Assembly: GCF_022539505.1 (NCBI RefSeq)
Contig: NC_061514.1
Location: 219,937,837-220,001,836, forward strand
Reading direction: 5' to 3'
DNA: 64,000 nt
Origin: Lolium rigidum
Lineage: Eukaryota > Streptophyta > Magnoliopsida > Poales > Poaceae
Each line of letters opens with the position of its first letter. Within the stretch, counting starts at the first letter, position 1. The position numbers and the translations under genes are program-made. Under the pieces are notes generated by a model. The model did not search any database. It was not told the origin of the DNA and saw nothing but the letters and a program-made list of their open reading frames with translations. Below, one piece after another: positions 1 through 11,633 of the stretch.

Positions 1-765
1 GACACGGGCACGCTGCATAAGCATCTCCATCTCCATGTAGTAAGCATCAACCGTCATAACACCTTGCTTCAATTGGGTCAACTTGTCAAACACGGAACAC
101 AAGTAATTGGTAGGAACAAAACGAGCTCTCATGGCCGCCTTCATAGCACGCCATGTGATAATAGGCAGCTCACCATCTTCTTCTCGAGCACGAACAAGTC
201 CATCCCACCAACGCAATGCACAACCATCAAATTCAGAGGAAGCAAGCTTGACCTTCCTATCTTCAGTATAATCATGTAAACGCCATAATCTCTCAATCTT
301 CAGCTCCCATGTGAGATATTGTTCAACATCAGTACCTCCTTCAAATCTGGGAATTGAGAACTTGGGCTTACCCAAACCATCTTCTTGTTGGTTTGGAAGA
401 ATACGTTGGGCTCCGACGGGGACAAAACCACGACCACGGAAATTATCACCAACACCACGGCCAATACCACAACCCATACCACGTCCTTGAGCATTAGCAG
501 CGTCCGCATTAGTACATATCTCACCAACGGCGTTAGTCAGAGTTTGTATAGATGCTTGAAGAGTCGTCATTGATGTTTGAATGGTGTTAACCGCTGTAGT
601 AGCTTCATCGACCTTCAAGTGGACACTCTGAATATCCTTGTCCAATGCTTCATTAGCAACACGGATTTCACGTTGTACATGATCACGAAGTCCCTCATAT
701 TCCAGCCAAGTAATTGTTGCAGTTGGATCCTTTTTCTGCATCACATCAACATCCTCAGAAGACAT
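1..765 (-). CDS. gag: Ty3/gypsy gag protein, N-terminal part, cut by window edge
   Basis: The frame is open on the minus strand from an ATG at 763-765 to base 1 (255 codons) without a stop, so the gene continues outside the window. The first ~80 residues are a helical, coiled-coil-like stretch. A Gly/Arg-rich linker follows (about residues 90-115). After it comes a typical retrotransposon gag (capsid) domain: a W-RLHDY segment, the ALRWWD motif, a W-x-x-MK-x-AMRARFVP segment and the closing YYMEMEMLMQRARV segment. This order is that of the Retrotrans_gag family, which forms the virus-like particle around the element RNA. The start is chosen because it is the first ATG of the open frame and lies downstream of an LTR, primer site and leader in the same orientation. 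Whether the missing 3' part is intact is unknown. Confidence 0.85.
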   Translation of the reverse strand, partial: MSSEDVDVMQKKDPTATITWLEYEGLRDHVQREIRVANEALDKDIQSVHLKVDEATTAVNTIQTSMTTLQASIQTLTNAVGEICTNADAANAQGRGMGCGIGRGVGDNFRGRGFVPVGAQRILPNQQEDGLGKPKFSIPRFEGGTDVEQYLTWELKIERLWRLHDYTEDRKVKLASSEFDGCALRWWDGLVRAREEDGELPIITWRAMKAAMRARFVPTNYLCSVFDKLTQLKQGVMTVDAYYMEMEMLMQRARV

Positions 766-1684
766 GATTAGTAGGTTAGTGCACTAAACAAAAATCTTTG
801 GTGGTACTCTCACAACTCACTCAAAACTGATAAGAAAGGTAAATCTTACCGCTCCAAAGTGAATTAGTATTGCTTACCAACTTGGATTGACGGACTAGTG
901 CACCGATGTAGCGAAGCGAATATCAAGGGTAGAGAACAAATCACACGACAAAGCAAGATATATGTGGGGCTGTAGGTAGGCTACCTATTTGCACCAATAA
1001 TAACCTCTAGCGCTGACCGTAGACAACCAATGATACTCACACAAGGCGATAAATGTGGCAATGCAACTATATGTAGGAAAGGTTGCAATGCACGAGAGAG
1101 ACGCTAACAAAGCTCAACGAGACAGGCACAAGATTACTCAACTACTGGTGCAGTAAAGAAAACTTAGGCCGTCACTTGATTCTAATAGCACTTCACTTTT
1201 CTTTTTGGATTTTCTTTTTGTATAACACGCAGCTATGTAGCTCTTTTTGCTTCTTTTCTATTTTCTTTTTTTATTATTTTATGACTCAACTCCTTGATAA
1301 CACGGCCAACAGAAATTGCAAAGCACCGATAACCTAACGAGCAGCCTATCGAGCGGTAAAACTAGTTTCTTCTGGGGAAGTTCCTGGTCACTTATATCGA
1401 AAGGCTGTGTCTATGGTTAGGAACAAGCACACTGTACGCTATGTGGACTCGGAGTAACAAAAAATGAAACTAGATGATAGTGGAGACTCAAACCCTAACA
1501 ATACTAGATGGAAGAAAAAGATACGGAAAAAACAACTACGAAAAGCAACTAAAAATCGAAATTAGTGCAATCTAAGGCTATGGAAAACCCTAACCCTAAC
1601 TTTTTATGGCTTTTTCTGGATAGGAAACACTCACAACTCAACTATGGGGTGGATTGTGGATGGCTTACCGAGGAAACGCTGAAA
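766..1684 (-). other. Untranslated leader between primer site and gag
   Basis: This stretch separates the primer-binding site (1685-1694) from the gag start at 765. I see no convincing coding region. It is AT-rich with pyrimidine/purine-rich runs, as in many plant gypsy leaders. A packaging signal may lie here, but none can be recognised by eye. Confidence 0.6.
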
Positions 1685-1694
1685 TCTGATACCA
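1685..1694 (-). other. Primer-binding site, initiator Met-tRNA type
   Basis: Read on the minus strand the bases are TGGTATCAGA, the first ten bases of the usual complement to the 3' end of plant initiator tRNA-Met. The match fails after that. It lies three bases inside the LTR edge at 1698, the normal spacing. Confidence 0.75.
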
Positions 1695-1697
1695 AGA

Positions 1698-2427
1698 TGA
1701 TAAGGGGTTGCCCGATCTTCTCAGTAAGCGACGGGTGGTGATGAACACGCGATGGTAGCAACGGATGGAATCGATGATATGAGGAGGATAACTTGTATGA
1801 CGTCGACGAAGTCTCTCGATTGATTCCTGTCGCCAATGCAACAGCTCCCAACCCTGCAAGATATTCGCAACTCCACACACTTGCGCACGTAGCCGCCGAC
1901 CACGAAACGGTAGATTGCAATCTTCTAATCCCCAATGGAATAGGAGATCACACAAACTTTCAGTAGCATAAAACTCCAGATCGCAATGAATTGGAGAGTT
2001 GTGATTCAATAGTTTTGCATAGCAAACAACTAAGAACTAGGGTTTATCTTAAACGTGGTCTAAAGAAACTCTGGGGGGCGTCATGGGCACTTATATAGGC
2101 GTCCGGGACAACCTCAGGTCGAAAAAGTACGAAAATAACCGACCCATAATAGATCTGGTGGAGACAGACTCGGACTCGGCCGGTCTGGGGGCCGGTCGAC
2201 CGGGCCTGGGACCGGGCTGGACGGTTCAAATCGGGCCAGGGACCGGGTGCTGAACGGGCGGGGGAAGTGTCGCGCAGTAACCCTCCCGGTTGGCATCAGC
2301 TGGTCGTCCGGTTGGAGCCGGGCCGGATCCGACATGCCGCCCGGTCGGACCGGGCCAGGGACCGGGCGTGGCGGCCGGTCTGACCGGATGCTGGGCCGGC
2401 CTGGACTTCGCCTTCCTCTCTCGTGCA
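1698..2427 (-). repeat. LTR of the minus-strand gypsy element, shared between pol tail and gag
   Basis: The U5 edge at 1698 is clear: on the minus strand the LTR ends ...CTTATCA, followed by three bases and the primer site. The distal edge is tentative. I place it at 2427, where a purine-rich run (2428-2450 on the minus strand) is followed by TG. The U3 half is very GC-rich with repeated CCGGTC/GGGCC words, and a TATA box lies inside. The unusual point is its setting: a pol C-terminal tail is upstream and a gag downstream, both on the same strand. Confidence 0.65.
2090..2099 (-). promoter_or_regulatory. LTR TATA box
   Basis: The minus strand reads CCTATATAAG. It separates the GC-rich U3 part from the R/U5 part of the LTR and would start transcription about 30 bases downstream, toward gag. 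Confidence 0.65.
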
Positions 2428-2784
2428 TGCCTCCCGCTCCTCCCTCGCGCGTCCATGGAATATCTTCATGTCCAGCTCCATGTCTAGCTTCACGTCCATC
2501 TTCACGTCCAGCTGCTCCTCTCCTCCTCGTGCGATGCTTGTCTCCTCTTCATACCTGATCATACATAAGTAGCAAGACTTAGGCAGTATAAAGTTCTCAT
2601 CAATCAAACTATCATTTAGGAACAAGTTCACCTGTTGTTTAAGTAGCTTCGCATGAGCCCTTGTAATAGGTCCAATCCGAACTTCATTGGACTTGAGCTT
2701 CACATCAGCTTCATCTTCATCTTGCAATGACGGAGGTAGTAGTGTATTAGGGATGTCCTCAACACAAAGACTTCCGATACGCAT
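2296..2784 (-). pseudogene. pol: C-terminal tail of a gypsy pol, truncated
   Basis: The frame starts abruptly at about 2784. It contains a segment reading GPITRAHAKLLKQQVN, followed by NDSLIDENF and a Cys-containing CYLCMIRYEEE stretch. The G-P-I-T-R-A/S-x-A-K motif is a hallmark of the region behind the integrase in many plant gypsy polyproteins. The following MDVKLDMELDMK repeats run toward the purine-rich tract. Reading continues into the LTR, where it stops at 2296. Protease, RT, RNase H and integrase are all missing, and the sequence upstream (above 2784) is unrelated, so this is the 3' remnant of an element. It lies on the same strand as, and one LTR upstream of, the gag at 1-765. Confidence 0.7.
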
Positions 2785-2958
2785 CCTGATGCGTCTTCTC
2801 TTGACAAAGAAGATGGCTGGGAGTTTGCGTACCTACCGCACGTGACTTGTGCTCACTGAAGTGTGGGACCTCACGCATGGGAACCACACGTAAGTGACAG
2901 ACATGTTGCTCTAATAACTCGGGTGATTATTATACTGTATTATTACAAAGTTTCCTAT
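2785..2958. other. Unassigned spacer
   Basis: About 170 bases lie between the pol tail and the satellite. I recognise neither coding nor repeat structure here. Confidence 0.4.
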
Positions 2959-5693
2959 GGATCCTTCTTAGTCACTCCAAAATGAAGCTTTTGGGAGGTT
3001 TTTGAAATTTCCATGTTTCAAACCCAAAACCCACTTCTCTTCATGCTTGAATTCACAAGACAAAGATTAGGGTTAGGGGGTAGATACATGATTTTTCTGG
3101 TTTGAATATGTCTAAATCTTGTTTATCAACTTGAATTCTTACTGTATGACAAGACTATGTGCTTTCGTTTTTTATTTTTTGATGTTTTTTGAATTTTTAT
3201 GCCCATTTGAATCTTGGTCAAATCCTAGGTTTGACCAATAGGTAAACAAGTTTAAAACATGAATATGAAAAAGTAAGCCTGTATCCTTCTTAATCACTCC
3301 AAAATGAAGCGCTTGGGAGGTTTTTAAAATTTCTATGTTTGAAACCAAAAACCAGTTCTCTTCATGCTTGACTTCATAAGACAAAGTTTAGGGTTAGGGG
3401 GTAGATACATGATTTTCTGGTTCAAATATGTCTAGATCTTGTTTATCAATTTGAATTCTTACTGTATGACATAAGAAGACTATTTGCTTTGGTTTTTCAT
3501 TTTTTTTATTTTTTTTGAATTTTTATGCCCATTTGAATTTTGGTCAAATCCTAGGTTTGACCAAGATTGAAACAAGTTAAAAAAATGAATATGAAAAAGT
3601 AAGCATGTATCAATCCTTCTTAGTCACTCCAAAATGAAGCTCGAGGGAGTATTTTGAAATTTGCATGTTTGAAATCCAATACCACTTGTCTTCATGCTTG
3701 ACTTCATAAGATAGAATTTATGATTAGGGGGTAGATACATGATTTTTCTGGTTTGAATATGTCTAGATCTTGTTTATCAACTTGAATGCTTACTGTATGA
3801 AAAAATTATGTTCTTTCATTTTTTTTGATTTTTTTTTATATTTTTATGCCCATATGAATCTTGGTCAAATCCTAGGTTTGATCAAGAGGTAACAAGTTTA
3901 AAACATGAATATGAAAAAGTAAGCATGTATCCTTCTTAGTCACTCCAAAATGAAGCACTTGGGAGGTTTTAAAATTTCTATGTTTGAAACCAAAAACAAC
4001 TTCTCTTCATGCTTGACTTTGTAAGACAAAGTTTAGGGTTAGGGGGTAGATACATGATTTTTCTGGTTCAAATATGTCTAGATCTTGTTTATCAACTTGA
4101 ATGCTTACTGTATGACATAAGAAGACTATGTGCTTTGGTTTTTTATTTTTTTAATTTTTTTAATTTTTTTAATTTTTATGACCATTTGAATTTTTGTCAA
4201 ATCCTTGGTTTGACCAAGATTGTAAAAATTTGAAAACATGAATATGAAAAAGTAAGCATGTGTCGATCCTTCTTAATTAGTCACTCCAAAATGAAGCTCG
4301 TGGGAGTATTTTGAAATTTTGATGTTTGAAACCCAATACCACTTCTCTTCATGCTTGACTTCATAAGATAGAGTTTAGGGGTAGGGGTAGATACATGATT
4401 TTTCTGGTTTGAATATGTCTAGACCTTGTTTATCGACTTGAATGTTCTTACTATATGACATAAGAAGACTATGTGCTTTGGTTTTTCATTTTTTGGTTTT
4501 TCTTGAATTTTTATGCCCATTTGAATTTTGGTCAAATCCTATGTTTGACCAAGATTGAAACAAGTTAAAAAGATGAATATGAAAAAGCAAGCATGTATCG
4601 ATCCTTCTTAGTCACTCCAAAATGAAGCTCGAGGGAGTATTTTGAAATTCCATGTTTGAAATCCAATACCACTTATCTTCATGCTTGACTTCATAAGATA
4701 GAGTTTATGGTTAGGGGGTAGATACATGATTTTTGTGGTTTGAATATGTCTAGATCTTGTTTATCAACTTGAATTCTTACTGTATGACAAGATTATGTTC
4801 TTTCATTTTTTTTGTATTTTTATGCCCATTTGAATCTTGGTCAAATCATAGGTTTGACCAAGAGGCAAACAAGTTTAAAACATGAATATGAAAAAGTAAG
4901 CATGTATCCTTCTTAGTCACTCCAAAATGAAGCACTTGGGAGGTTTTTAAAATTTCTATGCTTGAAACCAAAAACAACTTCTCTTCATGGTTGACTTCGT
5001 AAGACAAAGTTTAGGGTTAGGGGGTAGATACATGAATTTTCTGGTTCAAATATGTCTAGATCTTGTTTATCAACTTGAATGCTTACTATATGACATAACA
5101 AGACTTTGTGCTTTGGTTTTTCATTTTTTTTATTTTTTGAATTTGTATGCCCATTTGAATTTTTGTCAAATCCTTGGTTTGACCAAGATTGAAACAAGTT
5201 AAAAACATGAATATGAAAAAGTAAGCATGTATCGATCCTTCTTAATTAGTCACTCCAAAATGAAGCTCGTGGGAGTATTTTGAAATTTCCATGTTTGAAA
5301 GCCAATACCACTTCTCTTCATGCTTGACTTCATAAGATAGAGTTTAGGGTTAGGGGTAGATACATCATTTTTCTGGTTTGAATATGTCTAGACCTTGTTT
5401 ATCGACTTGAATGTTCTTACTATATGACATAAGAAGACTATGTTCTTTGGTTTTTCATTTTTTGATTTTTTTGAATTTTTATGCCCATTTGAATTTTGGT
5501 CAAATCCTAGGTTTGACCAAGATTGAAACAAGTTAAAACATGAATATGAAAAATTAATTAAGCATGTATCGATCCTTCTTAGTCACTCCAAAATGAAGCT
5601 CGAGGGAGTATTTTGAAATTTCCATGTTTGAAATCCAATACCACTTCTCTTCATGCTTGACTTCATAAGATAGAGTTTATGGTTAGGGGGTAG
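2959..5693. repeat. Satellite array, ~330-bp units, about 8.3 copies
   Basis: A unit beginning CACTCCAAAATGAAGC recurs at 2973, 3295, 3625, 3941, 4282, 4613, 4918, 5251 and 5584, giving spacings of 322, 330, 316, 341, 331, 305, 333 and 333 bases. The last unit is broken by an LTR at 5694. The bases after the shared start define three unit types: CACTTGGGAGG, CTCGTGGGAG and CTCGAGGGAG. From 3941 on the order is type 1-2-3-1-2-3, giving a higher-order period of about 970 bases. Several units carry TTTAGGGTTAGGG, which resembles the plant telomere repeat. The short open frames here are by-products of the repeat and not genes. Confidence 0.95.
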
Positions 5694-6619
5694 TGATGTC
5701 TACGCACACTTCTATGAAGTGTAGACAGTGTTGGGCCTCCAAGAGCAGAGGTTCGTAGAACAGCAGCAAGTTTCCCTTAAGTGAATCACCCAAGGTTTAT
5801 CGAACTCAGGGAGGTAGAGGTCAAAGATATCCCTCTCAAGCAACCCTGCAATTAAGATACAAGAAGTCTCTTGTGTCCCCAACACACCTAATACACTTGT
5901 CGGATGTATAGGTGCACTAGTTCGGCGAAGAGATAGTGAAATACAAGTAATATGGATGATTATAAGTAGTAATTGCAATCTGAAATAAAAATGGCAGCAA
6001 GCGAACATGTAGCAGAACTTGTTGGAAACGGTGTTTCAATGCTTAGAAACAAGGCCTAGGGATCATACTTTCACTAGTGCACACTCTCCACAATGATCAC
6101 ATAATTGAATAAATAAATGCTACTCTCAAACACTCTCTTGTTGGATAACAAACACCATTCATTGTGTAGGGCTGCAAAAGCACACCTCAAGCCGGAGTAA
6201 ACAAGCTCCATAACGTCATAAAGGAATCACACACGATGCGCACACTGTCACCATCACACCGTGGAGAGTGACTCCGGAGTTCATATTAAAGTAACCTCTA
6301 GAGTGCATAATAGACAAGAGTAACATCTACATATTCAACTAGATTACAAAGCTCATGATCACATAAAGATCACACCATGGGAGAGAGAGATGAACCACAT
6401 AGCTACCGGTAGAGCCCTCAGCCTCGGGGAGAACTACTCCCTCCTCATCATGGGAGACAAGCAACAGCGATGAAGATGGCGATGGAGTCGATGGAGATGG
6501 CTCCGGGGGCAATTCCCCGTCCCGACAGGGTGCCGAAATAGAGACTTCTGTCCCCCCGAATTAGGGTTTTTGGTGGCGGCGGAGCTACGGAACTCTTCTG
6601 GAGAAATCGTCGATCTCCC
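5694..6619 (-). repeat. Gypsy LTR (minus strand), 3' end inserted in satellite, truncated by gap
   Basis: On the minus strand the LTR ends ...GTAGACATCA at 5694, directly against satellite sequence. The interior contains the GATGGAGATGGCTCCGGGGG and CCGTCCCGACAGGGTGCCG words also found in the LTRs at 16290-18485 and 61223-62484, so it belongs to the same broad group. The upstream (U3) end is lost in the N run. No protein-coding region is supported. Confidence 0.75.
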
Positions 6620-6719
6620 NNNNNNNNNNNNNNNNNNNNNNNNNNNNNNNNNNNNNNNNNNNNNNNNNNNNNNNNNNNNNNNNNNNNNNNNNNNNNNNNN
6701 NNNNNNNNNNNNNNNNNNN
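6620..6719. other. Assembly gap of 100 N
   Basis: There are exactly 100 undetermined bases, probably a placeholder of unknown true size. Element orientation changes from minus to plus across it. Confidence 0.99.
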
Positions 6720-9041
6720 ACCCAATTTACGTGAGTGATCCTCGAGATATGTACGCAACTTTCATTCAATTTGGGCATTTTCATTTGATCAAGTCTGGTA
6801 CCTCAATAAAATCCATCTTTACGGACTGTTCTGTTTTGACAGATTCTGCCTTTTATTTCGCATTGCCTCTTTTGCTATGTTGGATGAATTTCTTTGATCC
6901 ATTAATGTCCAAGTAGCTTTATGCAATGTCCGGAAGTGTTAAGAATGATTGTGTCACCTCTGAACATGTTAATTTTTATTGTCCACTAACCCTCTAATGA
7001 GTTGTTTCGAGTTTGGTGTGGAGGAAGTTTTCAAGGATCAAGAGAGGAGTATGATACAATATGATCAAGGAGAGTGAAAGCTCTAAGCTTGGGGATGCCC
7101 CGGTGGTTCACCCCTGCATATTCTAAGAATACTCAAGCGTCTAAGCTTGGGGATGCCCAAGGCATCCCCTTCTTCATCGACAACATTATCAGGTTCCTCC
7201 CCTGAAACTATATTTTTATTCCGTCACATCTTATGTGCTTTGCTTGGAGCGTCGGTTTGTTTTTGTTTTTTGTTTTGTTTGAATAAAATGGATCCTAGCA
7301 TTCACTGTATGGGAGAGAGACACGCTCCGCTGTAGCATATGGACAAGTATGTCCTTAGGCTTTACTCATAGTATTCATGGCGAAGTTTCTTCTTCGTTAA
7401 ATTGTTACATGGTTGGAATTGGAAAATGGTACATGTAGTAATTCTAAAATGTCTTGGATAATTTGATACTTGGCAATTCTTGTGCTCATGTTTAAGCTCT
7501 TGCATCATATACTTTGCACCCATTAATGAAGAAACACTTAGAGCTTGCTAATTTGGTTTGCATATTTGGTTTCTCTAGAGTCTAGATAATTTCTAGTATT
7601 GAGTTTTGAACAACAAGGAAGACGGTGTAGAGTCTTATAATGTTTACAATATGTCTTTTATGTGAGTTTTGCTGCACCGTTCATCCTTGTGTTTGTTTCA
7701 AATAACCTTGCTAGCCTAAACCTTGTATCGAGAGGGAATACTTCTCATGCATCCAAAATCCTTGAGCCAACCACTATGCCATTTGTGTCCACCATACCTA
7801 CCTACTACATGGTATTTATCCGCCATTCCAAAGTAAATTGCTTGAGTGCTACCTTTAAAATTCCATCATTCACCTTTGCAATATATAGCTCATGGGACAA
7901 ATAGCTTAAAAACTATTGTGGTATTGAATATGTACTTATGCACTTTATCTCTTATTAAGTTGCTTGTTGTGCGATAACCATGTTTTACCGGGGACGCCAT
8001 CAACTATTCTTTGTTGAATATCATGTGAGTTGCTATGCATGTCCGTCTTGTACGAAGTAAGAGAGATCTACCACCTTAATGGTTGGAGCATGCATATTGT
8101 TAGAGAAGAACATTGGGCCGCTAACTAAAGCCATGATTCATGGTGGAAGTTTCAGTTTTGGACATATATCCTCAATCTCATATGAGAATAATAATTGTTG
8201 CCACATGCTTATGCATTAAAGAGGAGTCCATTATCTCGTTGTCCATGTTGTCCCGGTATGGATGTCTAAGTTGAGAATAATCAAAAGCGAGAAATCCAAA
8301 ATGCGAGCTTTCTCCTTAGACCTTTGTACGGGCGGCATGGAGGTACCCCATTGTGACACTTGGTTAAAACATGTGTATTGCGATGATCCGGTAGTCCAAG
8401 CTAATTAGGACAAGGTGCGAGCACTATTAGTATACTATGCATGAGGCTTGCAACTTGTAAGATATAATTTTCATAACTCATATGCTTTATTACTACCGTT
8501 GACAAAATTGTTTCATGTTTTCAAAATAAAAGCTCTAGCACAAATATAGCAATCGATGCTTTCCTCTTTGAAGGACCGTTCTTTTTACTTTTATGTTGAG
8601 TCAGTTCACCTATTTCTCTCCACCTCAAGAAGCAAACACTTGTGTGAAGCTGTGCATTGAATCCTACATACTTGCATATTGCACTTGTTATATTACTCTA
8701 TGTTGACAATTATCCATGAGATATACATGTTACAAGTTGAAAGCAACGGCTAAAACTTAATCTTCCTTTGTGTTGCTTCAATACCTTTACTTTGATTTAT
8801 TGCTTTATGAGTTAACTCTTATGCAAGACTTATTGATGCTTGTCTTGAAGTACTATTCATGAAAAGTCTTTGCTTTATGATTCACTTGTTTACTCATGTC
8901 ATTACCATTGTTTTGATCGCTGCATTCATTACATATGTTTACAAATAGTATGATCAAGGTTATGATGGCATGTCACTTCGGAAATTATCTTTGTTATCGT
9001 TTTACCTGCTCGGGACGAGCAGGAACTAAGCTTGGGGATGC
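6720..9041 (+). mobile_element. Non-coding internal region of a non-autonomous LTR element
   Basis: This 2.3-kb stretch ends in a polypurine tract (AAGCTTGGGGATGC, 9029-9041) immediately before an LTR, so it is the 3' part of an element interior on the plus strand. The same polypurine motif also occurs at about 7085 and 7145. No open frame longer than about 80 codons is present, and none resembles a known domain. The reverse complement of much of it recurs at 62485-64000, which shows that it is a repeated family. The 5' part is lost in the gap. Confidence 0.75.
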
Positions 9042-10648
9042 TGATACGTCTCCAGACGTATCGATAATTTCTTATGTTCCATGCCACATTATTGATGATA
9101 TCTACATGTTTTATGCACACTTTATGTCATATTCGTGCATTTTACGGAACTAACCTATTAACAAGATGCCGAAGAGCCGATTCTTGTTTTACGCTGTTTT
9201 TGGTTTCAGAAATCCTAGTAACGAAATATTCTCGGAATTGGACGAAATCAACGCCCGGGGTCCTATTTTGCCACGAAGCTTCCGGAAGACCGAAGAGGAG
9301 TCGAAGTGGGGCCACGAGGCGCCGCCACACTAGGGCGGCGCGGCCCGAGCCTCGGCCGCGCCGACCTATGGTGTGGGGCCCTCGTGTGGCCCCCGCGTTG
9401 CCCTTCCGCCTACTTAAAGCCTCCGTCGCGAAACCCCCGTGCCGAGAGCCACGATACGGAAAACCTTCCGGAGACGCCGCCGCCGCCAATCCCATCTCGG
9501 GGGATTACGGAGATCTCCTCCGGCACCCTGCCGGAGAGGGGATTCATCTCCCGGAGGACTCTTCACCGCCATGGTCGCCTCCGGAGTGATGAGTGAGTAG
9601 TTCACCCCTGGACTATGGGTCCATAGCGGTAGCTAGATGGTTGTCTTCTCCTCATTGTGCTTCATTGTTGGATCTTGTGAGCTGCCTAACATGATCAAGA
9701 TCATCTATCTATAATACTATATGTTGTGTTTGTCGGGATCCGATGGATAGAGAATACTATGTTATGTTAATTATCAAGTTATTACCTATGTGTTGTTTAT
9801 GATCTTGCATGCTCTCCGTTATTAGTAGAGGCTCTGGCCAAGTTTTTGCTCTTAACTCCAAGAGGGAGTATTTATGCTCGATAGTGGGTTCATGCCTCCA
9901 TTGATATACTGGGACGAGTGACGGAAAGTTCTAAGGTTGTGGATGTGCTTGTTGCCACTAGGGATAAAACATTGATGCTATGTCTAAGGATGTAGTTGTT
10001 GATTACATTACGCACCATACTTAATGCAATTGTCCGTTGTTTTGCAACTTAATGCTGGAGGGGTTCGGATGATAACACTGAAGGTGGACTTTTTAGGCAT
10101 AGATGCATGTTGGATGGCGGTCTATGTACTTTGTCGTAATGCCCAATTAAATCTCACTATATTTATCATGACATGTATGTGCATTGTTATGCCCTCTCTA
10201 TTTGTTAATTGCCCGACTGTAATTTGTTCACCCAACATGCTTTTATCTTATGGGAGAGACACCTCTAGTGAGCTGTGGACCCCGGTCCATTCTTTTATAC
10301 TTGAAATACAAATCTGCTTGCAATACTTGTTCTTTACTTGTTTTCTACGCAAACAATCATCTTCCACACAATACGGTTAATCCTTTGTTACAGCAAGCCG
10401 GTGAGATTGACAACCTCACTTGTTTCGTTGGGGCAAAGTACTTTGGTTGTGTTGTGCGAGGTTCCACGTTGGCGCCGGAATCTACGGTGTTGCGCCGCAC
10501 TACATCCCGCCGCCATCAACCTTCAACGTGCTTCTTGGCTCCTCCTGGTTCGATAAACCTTGGTTTCTTTCTGAGGGAAAACTTGCTGCTGTGCGCATCA
10601 TACCTTCCTCTTGGGGTTCCCAACGAACGTGTGAGTTACACGCCATCA
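9042..10648 (+). repeat. Complete LTR (plus strand, 3' LTR), about 1.6 kb
   Basis: The LTR begins TGATACGTCTCC right after the polypurine tract and ends ...TTACACGCCATCA at 10648. A GC-rich, partly self-complementary block is present at about 9310-9380. The related LTRs at 17691-18485 and 61223-62484 begin with the same TGATACGTCTCC on the minus strand. Right flank bases are ATGTG; the matching left target copy is not visible because the 5' end is in the gap. Open frames in the GC-rich part are not conserved and are rejected as genes. Confidence 0.8.
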
Positions 10649-11633
10649 ATGTGCCAAGTTGATTCAAGTGGATTATTCAGAGGAGGATACCACAATGTCA
10701 TATCTATCTATGAATAAAGCAATGCAAGCAAATATTTATGACATGCTACTTATATTAATAAATTGGAGCTAAGCATGAGAGATCATGAACTAGTAGACTT
10801 TCTTAAATGACATATACCTCATATGAACCAACTAAGCATGCTCACACGGATGAGTATATGTACAAAAATGAAAACAAATAGAGTTCATACCAGCCTCTCA
10901 CCACAATCGGATTGTCGTAGATCGTCATTATTGCCTTTTCACTTGTGTAGCTTGAATAATATGGAATGAAAACCACGCTCCAACCACCGAAGACCATTGA
11001 ACTCATAATGAACTTTACAAAACCAAAGAAGAGCAGCAAATATTTTTGGTGTTTTCGAATTGGAAACAAGAACAAAAGGAAACAAGCAAACAAAGCAAAA
11101 TCTTTTTGGATTTTCTTATAGCAAACCAACGATAGCAAACAAAGCAAAATAAAAGCAAGAAACCAAAATAAACAAATGGTGAAGAGAAACAACAGAAATA
11201 TTTTTGGTCTTTTTGTGTTTTAGGAAAGAAACAAAGCAAAAACAAGAAGAATGAAAACTAAAAGAGTCACATAAACACAAAGCGGCGAGAAATTCGTCAA
11301 ACTTGACAGCAGTACAGTAATCGATTTTTAAGAAATTCTTCCGCTGCTCAGCTCGAAAAGTGTTCAACTAATGAAAGTTAGATAACAACCTGGGGAACAT
11401 GCACAAAAATTGGCTTCGTAAAATAATGTTACGGCTATTTTTGAGAATTTTTTTAGTATCAGCCCAGAATCTGTTTTCAATCAGCACTTCCCCAAATATC
11501 ATCTTCATCTTATTAGAAAACCACTTCAAGAAATTAAACAAGTATATACAAGTATCCAGCAACCATAATATGCAAAGAATGAGTGATGCCGGTATACCTC
11601 CCCCCAAGCTTAGGCTTTTGGCCTAACTGGAGT
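10649..11633 (-). other. 3' non-coding region with polypurine tract of the Athila-like element
   Basis: On the minus strand a purine run AGCTTGGGGGGAGG (11597-11610) lies just downstream of the ORF stop at 11634. Beyond it is a T-rich region with repeated TTTGCTTTGTTTGCTT-like words. Several overlapping hydrophobic open frames (for example 10842-11192) come from this T-rich composition and are not supported as genes. Confidence 0.55.

Noticed and set aside
2247..2558. GC-rich plus-strand frames in the U3 of the first LTR
   Set aside because: They consist of repeated CCGG/GGGCC words open in many phases, opposite to the element.
3172..5202. Short frames inside the satellite
   Set aside because: They recur with the repeat period and vary in frame between units. 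They are by-products of the tandem repeat.
2959..5693. Possible CRISPR-like or telomere array
   Set aside because: Units are about 330 bp with no short-repeat/spacer pattern, and the telomere-like word occurs once per unit, so it is a satellite and not a telomere.
6431..6784. Frames running across the N gaps (also 61009-61310)
   Set aside because: They include undetermined bases translated as X and have no meaning.
9074..9589. 171-codon frame in the LTR at 9042-10648
   Set aside because: It crosses the LTR core promoter region and a self-complementary GC block. Related LTRs do not keep the frame.
10842..11192. Hydrophobic 116-codon minus-strand frame, membrane-protein-like
   Set aside because: The T-rich low-complexity sequence gives Phe/Leu-rich translations in several frames. 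No start context or conservation is visible, so I do not call an envelope-like gene.
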